A stretch of DNA of 64,000 nucleotides, taken from NCBI GenBank assembly GCA_018396705.1, contig JAGTQZ010000004.1:1-64000 (forward strand), given 5' to 3'. Position 1 is the stretch's first letter. Every line of letters starts with the position of its first letter. The DNA comes from Candidatus Bathyarchaeota archaeon (lineage in GTDB: Archaea; Thermoproteota; Bathyarchaeia; Bathyarchaeales; Bathycorpusculaceae). Below the pieces are notes generated by a model that had not been told where the DNA came from, did no database searches, and saw only the letters and a program-made list of their open reading frames with translations. Of this stretch, positions 60,673 through 64,000 are shown one piece after another. The position numbers were made by a program, and so were the translations under genes.

Positions 60673-61770
60673 ATGCGGAAAAGCTTTATCGCCTTGATAC
60701 TTTCTCTCTTACTCTTGGTTCTATGTTTGACAGCCTATTACGCTTGGCTTTCTCCAAACCTCAATGAAGGAACTATCGTGTTCACCGACGCTCTCGGCAG
60801 GACCGTTAAAATTAAAATGCCAGTAAATAAGGTGATAATTACCGGAAAAAGTGCATGGCCTATAACAACAGTAGCGTATATGTTTCCAAACGCCAAAAAC
60901 GTTTTATATGGTTTAAGTGCAAGCATAAACGTTTCACTATTCCAAAAAATTGATCCAGACCTAGCATCCAAGATTGTTCCAACAACTGAACTTAGTGTTG
61001 AAGAAATAGCCAAGGCACAGCCTGACGTTGTTATACTCAAGTCTACACCTTCAATGAAGGAATTAGGTGACCAGCTTGAAGGGTTAGGCATTAACGTTGT
61101 TTATGTTGATTTTGAAAACTTAGAAAGCTACATTCGAGACCTAAAAGTGCTAGGAAAAATTTTCATGGACGAGGAAAGAGGCGAAAAACTAGCAAAATAC
61201 TACAACGAAACATACAACATTATTGCTTCAAAAACAAAGACACTCACAGAATCTGAACGCAAAAAAGTCTTGTTCCTATACTATAGCATCAAAAATGGCT
61301 TTCAAGTGCCTGGTAGCAGTTGGCTGCAAACGTTCATGATAGAGGCTGCAGGTGGCTACGCCTTGTCAAAGGAAGTTTCTGGAACCGGATGGAACCCTGT
61401 AAATTTTGAGCATATTGCAGAATGGAACCCTGACATAATATTTCTAGTCACCTACTCAAACTCTCCGACCTCTAGCATGGTGAAAAAACAGCTTTTAGAA
61501 AACGCTACATGGAATGAGATATCTGCCATCAAAAGTGGAATGGTTTACGCCTTTCCTGACGACTGTAGTGTTGGCGCTTTGGGAAGCTGGGATTGCCCAG
61601 GTTCACGCTGGATCCTTGGGCTAGAATGGATGGCAAAGAAAATATGCCCAGAGCTTTTCAGCGAATTAGACATTAGAGAGGAAACTAAAAGGTTTTATGT
61701 AGAAATGTATGGCCTAAGCCGGTCAGACGCTGAAACAATCATTGGCCAAATTACTGGAGATTTCCTATAG
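60673..61770 (+). CDS. ABC importer substrate-binding protein, TroA/FecB-like (Mo/W uptake candidate)
   Basis: A 365-residue lipoprotein-like or anchored solute-binding protein. An N-terminal hydrophobic signal (FIALILSLLLLVLCLTAYYAW) is followed by the class III binding fold DALGRTVKIKMPVNKVIITG, VEEIAKAQPDVVILKSTPS and FEHIAEWNPDIIFLVTY. GGGAGG sits seven bases before ATG 60673. Related FecCD-type systems include MolABC for molybdate/tungstate as well as siderophore and cobalamin importers. The ModE/FmdE/MobB surroundings favour Mo/W. Confidence 0.9.
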   Translation: MRKSFIALILSLLLLVLCLTAYYAWLSPNLNEGTIVFTDALGRTVKIKMPVNKVIITGKSAWPITTVAYMFPNAKNVLYGLSASINVSLFQKIDPDLASKIVPTTELSVEEIAKAQPDVVILKSTPSMKELGDQLEGLGINVVYVDFENLESYIRDLKVLGKIFMDEERGEKLAKYYNETYNIIASKTKTLTESERKKVLFLYYSIKNGFQVPGSSWLQTFMIEAAGGYALSKEVSGTGWNPVNFEHIAEWNPDIIFLVTYSNSPTSSMVKKQLLENATWNEISAIKSGMVYAFPDDCSVGALGSWDCPGSRWILGLEWMAKKICPELFSELDIREETKRFYVEMYGLSRSDAETIIGQITGDFL

Positions 61771-61789
61771 TGGCTTAAAGGTGACGCTT

Positions 61790-62764
61790 GTGGGCGGATA
61801 CGCCAAACGCTTTCTAGCGCTTGTGTGCGTTTTAGCCCTCGTCTTCATCATTTCCATTTTTTTTGTCGGTAGATTCACGTTTAATATTTTTCAGCTTATG
61901 AATGACGAGTTAGCCTTAAACATAGTTTTGAGAATTAGGTTGCCCAGAGTATTAGCGGCGATGATGCTTGGCATGGCTTTATCCGTGGCTGGGGCAGTCA
62001 TGCAGTCTGCATTTAAGAATCCGTTGGTGGGGCCGGAAATTTTAGGTGTAAGCCAAGGAGCAGCTTTTGGTGCAGCATTTGCAATACTCTTTCTGCCAGG
62101 AGACCCATTGAAACTTGAGATTCTTTCAACGATCTTCGGGCTATCAGCACTCGTGGCCTCTTACGCTTTTTCTTCGGCGATAAAGTATGGTGGAAGAATA
62201 CTTAGACTTGTTTTAGCCGGTTTGGCCGTTTCAGCCATGTTTTCAGCAGGCGTCGGTGTTATGAAGTATATGGCGGATCCTCTTAAACAGTTGCCCGAGC
62301 TAACTTTTTGGCTTTTAGGCGGCTTATCAGGTGTTGTATGGAGAGACTTTCTCTATATGGCTCCTTTAGCCACAACAGCTATTGCAATCTTATTTATTGT
62401 TAGATGGCGAATAAACCTGTTAACACTAGATGATGACGTAATCACATCGCTTGGAACAGACCCTAAAAAACTTAGAGCATCAGTCGTCACGTTGGCTGTG
62501 ATTGCTACGGCCGCCGTGACCTCTGTAGCTGGAATTATAGGCTGGATTGGGCTAACGGTTCCTCATGTCTGTAGGAAGCTTTTCGGAGCTGAAAGTAGCA
62601 AAGTGATACCAGCGTCCATACTTTTAGGTGCCATATTAATGATCATTTTTGATGACATAGCGCGGGCTGCTTCGGTTGGGGAAATTCCTCTGGGCATAGT
62701 TACATCATTTTTAGGCGCAATTCTCTTTGTATTATTCCTTTCAAGAGGCGTGCCGCATGAGTAA
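61790..62764 (+). CDS. ABC importer permease, FecCD/BtuC family
   Basis: A 324-residue permease with about ten TM helices and the family signatures LRIRLPRVLAAMMLGMALSV, GAVMQSAFKNPLVGPEILGV and GIIGWIGLTVPHVCRKLFG. GTG 61790 has GGTGA just upstream. The frame upstream of this, overlapping the binding-protein gene, is unlikely to be used. The last 8 bases overlap the ATPase gene. It forms a dimer in the inner membrane and works with the ATPase next door. Confidence 0.94.
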   Translation: MGGYAKRFLALVCVLALVFIISIFFVGRFTFNIFQLMNDELALNIVLRIRLPRVLAAMMLGMALSVAGAVMQSAFKNPLVGPEILGVSQGAAFGAAFAILFLPGDPLKLEILSTIFGLSALVASYAFSSAIKYGGRILRLVLAGLAVSAMFSAGVGVMKYMADPLKQLPELTFWLLGGLSGVVWRDFLYMAPLATTAIAILFIVRWRINLLTLDDDVITSLGTDPKKLRASVVTLAVIATAAVTSVAGIIGWIGLTVPHVCRKLFGAESSKVIPASILLGAILMIIFDDIARAASVGEIPLGIVTSFLGAILFVLFLSRGVPHE

Positions 62765-63551
62765 GATACTCTTCAAAAATTTGAAGTACCGGTATCCAAT
62801 TTCCAAAGTAGATGTGTTAAAAGGAATATCCCTACAAATTCCAGAAGGTAAAGTCACCGCACTCTTAGGACCCAACGGATCGGGAAAATCTACTCTTTTC
62901 AAAGTTTTAATAAAAGTTTTAACACCTTACGAAGGCAACGTCTATATAAACGGTGAAGAGCTAAAACATATTAACGTTGACTCCTTAAGCAAGACAATAG
63001 CATGGGTTCCCCAAGAGGAAGATTCGCTTTTTCCCTATACGGTCTTAGACTACGTGCTTTTGGGCAGAACTCCACATCTCGGCTTTTTTAATATGCCAAG
63101 TAAAAAAGACGAGGAAATCGCACACAACATCTTGACACAACTAAACTTGTCTAGCATAGTCCATAGAAAGGTTACAACATTAAGTGGTGGAGAAAAGAAA
63201 CTTGTTTCCATAGCTAGAGCGCTTGCTCAAGAATCTGACACTCTAATCTTGGATGAACCCACAGCGCATCTAGATATTGGAAACAAAGTGAAGGTGCTTA
63301 ACATTATTAGGAAGATGGCTGATTCTGGAAAAACAGTTATATTTTCGACGCATGACCCTAATGAAGCTTTTCTTGTTGCTGACAATGTGGCCATAATGAA
63401 TGGTGGTGAAATAATAAGTGAAGGTTCACCAGCTACAGCTATAACCGAGGAATCGTTGGGAAAGGTTTATGGTATACCTGTAACAGTACATAGGATAGAT
63501 GATAAGCAGGTTTTAGTGGGAATTCACCTCCAAGGCTTTAGGCCTTCCTAA
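62757..63551 (+). CDS. ABC importer ATP-binding protein, FecE/BtuD family
   Basis: A 264-residue ATPase: Walker A LLGPNGSGKST, Q-loop WVPQEE, signature LSGGEKK, Walker B LILDEPTAHLD, switch His STHDPNEAF. ATG 62757 overlaps the end of the permease gene by eight bases (coupled translation). It is the last gene of the FmdE / binding protein / permease / ATPase unit, and overlaps the end of the convergent MobB fragment by 14 bases. Confidence 0.96.
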   Translation: MSKILFKNLKYRYPISKVDVLKGISLQIPEGKVTALLGPNGSGKSTLFKVLIKVLTPYEGNVYINGEELKHINVDSLSKTIAWVPQEEDSLFPYTVLDYVLLGRTPHLGFFNMPSKKDEEIAHNILTQLNLSSIVHRKVTTLSGGEKKLVSIARALAQESDTLILDEPTAHLDIGNKVKVLNIIRKMADSGKTVIFSTHDPNEAFLVADNVAIMNGGEIISEGSPATAITEESLGKVYGIPVTVHRIDDKQVLVGIHLQGFRPS

Positions 63552-64000
63552 CTATGAGTTTTATTTCTGTCACATGATTGACACCATTTAAGGAAGAAAC
63601 CATCCCAATTAAGGTTCTCTCTATAAAAAGGCTTGGGAAAAACTTTAGCGGCACAACTTGTCCATTTACCTCTAAAACTACATTCGTTCTGCCATAAAGT
63701 GGACATCCCCTAAGATCTGCGACTCCGGCGATTATGGCTTTCGCAAGTTCATGACACGTGTCATATCCGCATTCCTTACAATGCGCAAGGTTTGGGAAAA
63801 GCGGGAGGGCCTTTTGCTCAACCAAGTCTGCAAGTTTATTGACTTCAACTTTGCAATTAAGTATTGGAACATTAAATGTTGAAGCTTTTTCTACTTCCTC
63901 TTTGGATTCGGCTATAATTCCAGAAACTGCAATAGCTAGACCGTCGCAAAATGTTCGCACTTCAGACGCATCTTTAGCTGCAATTATCTTCGCCACAGCT
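63538..64000 (-). CDS. MobB-like protein with C-terminal Fe-S domain (5' end outside window)
   Basis: The visible 153 residues are the C-terminal part of a longer protein whose start is beyond base 64000. A segment like the end of a MobB P-loop domain (KIIAAKDASEVRTFCDGLAIAVSGI) is followed by a Cys cluster, HCKECGYDTCHELAKAI and LRGCPLYGRTN, matching archaeal MobB fusions. MobB participates in adding nucleotide to molybdopterin. The GTG at 63996 is not a credible start for a complete gene. It closes the Mo/W island at the right edge. Confidence 0.65.
   Translation of the reverse strand, partial: AVAKIIAAKDASEVRTFCDGLAIAVSGIIAESKEEVEKASTFNVPILNCKVEVNKLADLVEQKALPLFPNLAHCKECGYDTCHELAKAIIAGVADLRGCPLYGRTNVVLEVNGQVVPLKFFPSLFIERTLIGMVSSLNGVNHVTEIKLIVRKA

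Noticed and set aside
1-64000. CRISPR arrays, insertion sequences or 16S/23S rRNA
   Set aside because: No regularly spaced repeats, transposase genes or large rRNA sequences were seen.

Overview
The window comes from an archaeal chromosome, most likely a Bathyarchaeia-like anaerobe of the Thermoproteota. This is inferred from gene content, not from a search. Evidence: a complete archaeal CO dehydrogenase/acetyl-CoA synthase set (cdhABCDE), an F420 gene (cofE), archaeal-type TrpRS and PheRS, archaeal HMG-CoA synthase, TRAM-domain proteins, introns in tRNA genes, TATA/BRE-like promoters, several apparently leaderless starts and many TTG/GTG starts.

Layout. 1-0.9 kb: 3' end of an aldehyde:ferredoxin oxidoreductase and two tiny membrane ORFs. 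1.1-3 kb: a tyrosine recombinase and a ribbon-helix-helix protein beside tRNA-Leu (with a D-loop insertion), then tRNA-Arg. 3-11.8 kb: two CooC-type nickel-insertion ATPases and cdhA-B-C-D-E, the carbonyl branch of the Wood-Ljungdahl pathway. 12-17.4 kb: MATE exporter, DUF362 protein, hypA with an Mrp/MinD-type HypB partner, a HAD hydrolase and a TIGR04076 protein. 17.5-20.2 kb: thiolase and a DUF35-HMG-CoA synthase fusion (start of the mevalonate pathway). 20.2-26.6 kb: a Yip1-family protein and an ABC exporter operon with a 1074-residue surface protein. 26.7-27.7 kb: TRAM / OB-fold / TRAM cluster behind a long 5'-UTR hairpin. 27.8-31.4 kb: ECF S-component, CofE, a toxin-antitoxin-like pair, tRNA-Trp with two apparent introns, a solitary 5S rRNA and a frameshifted TSUP transporter. 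31.4-42.9 kb: DUF1512, MetAP, UPF0173, flavin reductase, TrpRS, PheRS alpha and beta, and surface proteins. 43-47.5 kb: NADP-type isocitrate dehydrogenase with aconitase-like large and small subunits and a homocitrate-synthase-like enzyme, possibly a non-canonical citrate-to-2-oxoglutarate route. 47.9-64 kb: an accessory region built around two molybdopterin oxidoreductases and an Fe-S subunit. Around these lie a U32-family protein, a CCG-domain Fe-S protein, a COG1964 radical SAM enzyme, a ModE-like regulator, DUF364, FmdE, a FecCD-type metal ABC importer and a truncated MobB.

The genes fit an acetogenic or fermentative anaerobe that relies on nickel, iron-sulfur and tungsten/molybdenum enzymes. 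Acetyl-CoA from CODH/ACS would feed the mevalonate lipid pathway and glutamate precursors, while the last 16 kb looks like a self-contained island for uptake, sensing, cofactor assembly and use of Mo/W in enzymes of unknown substrate. The most unusual signals are this island, the citrate-branch cassette, the DUF35-HMGS fusion, the intron-bearing tRNAs and the TRAM 5'-UTR hairpin.
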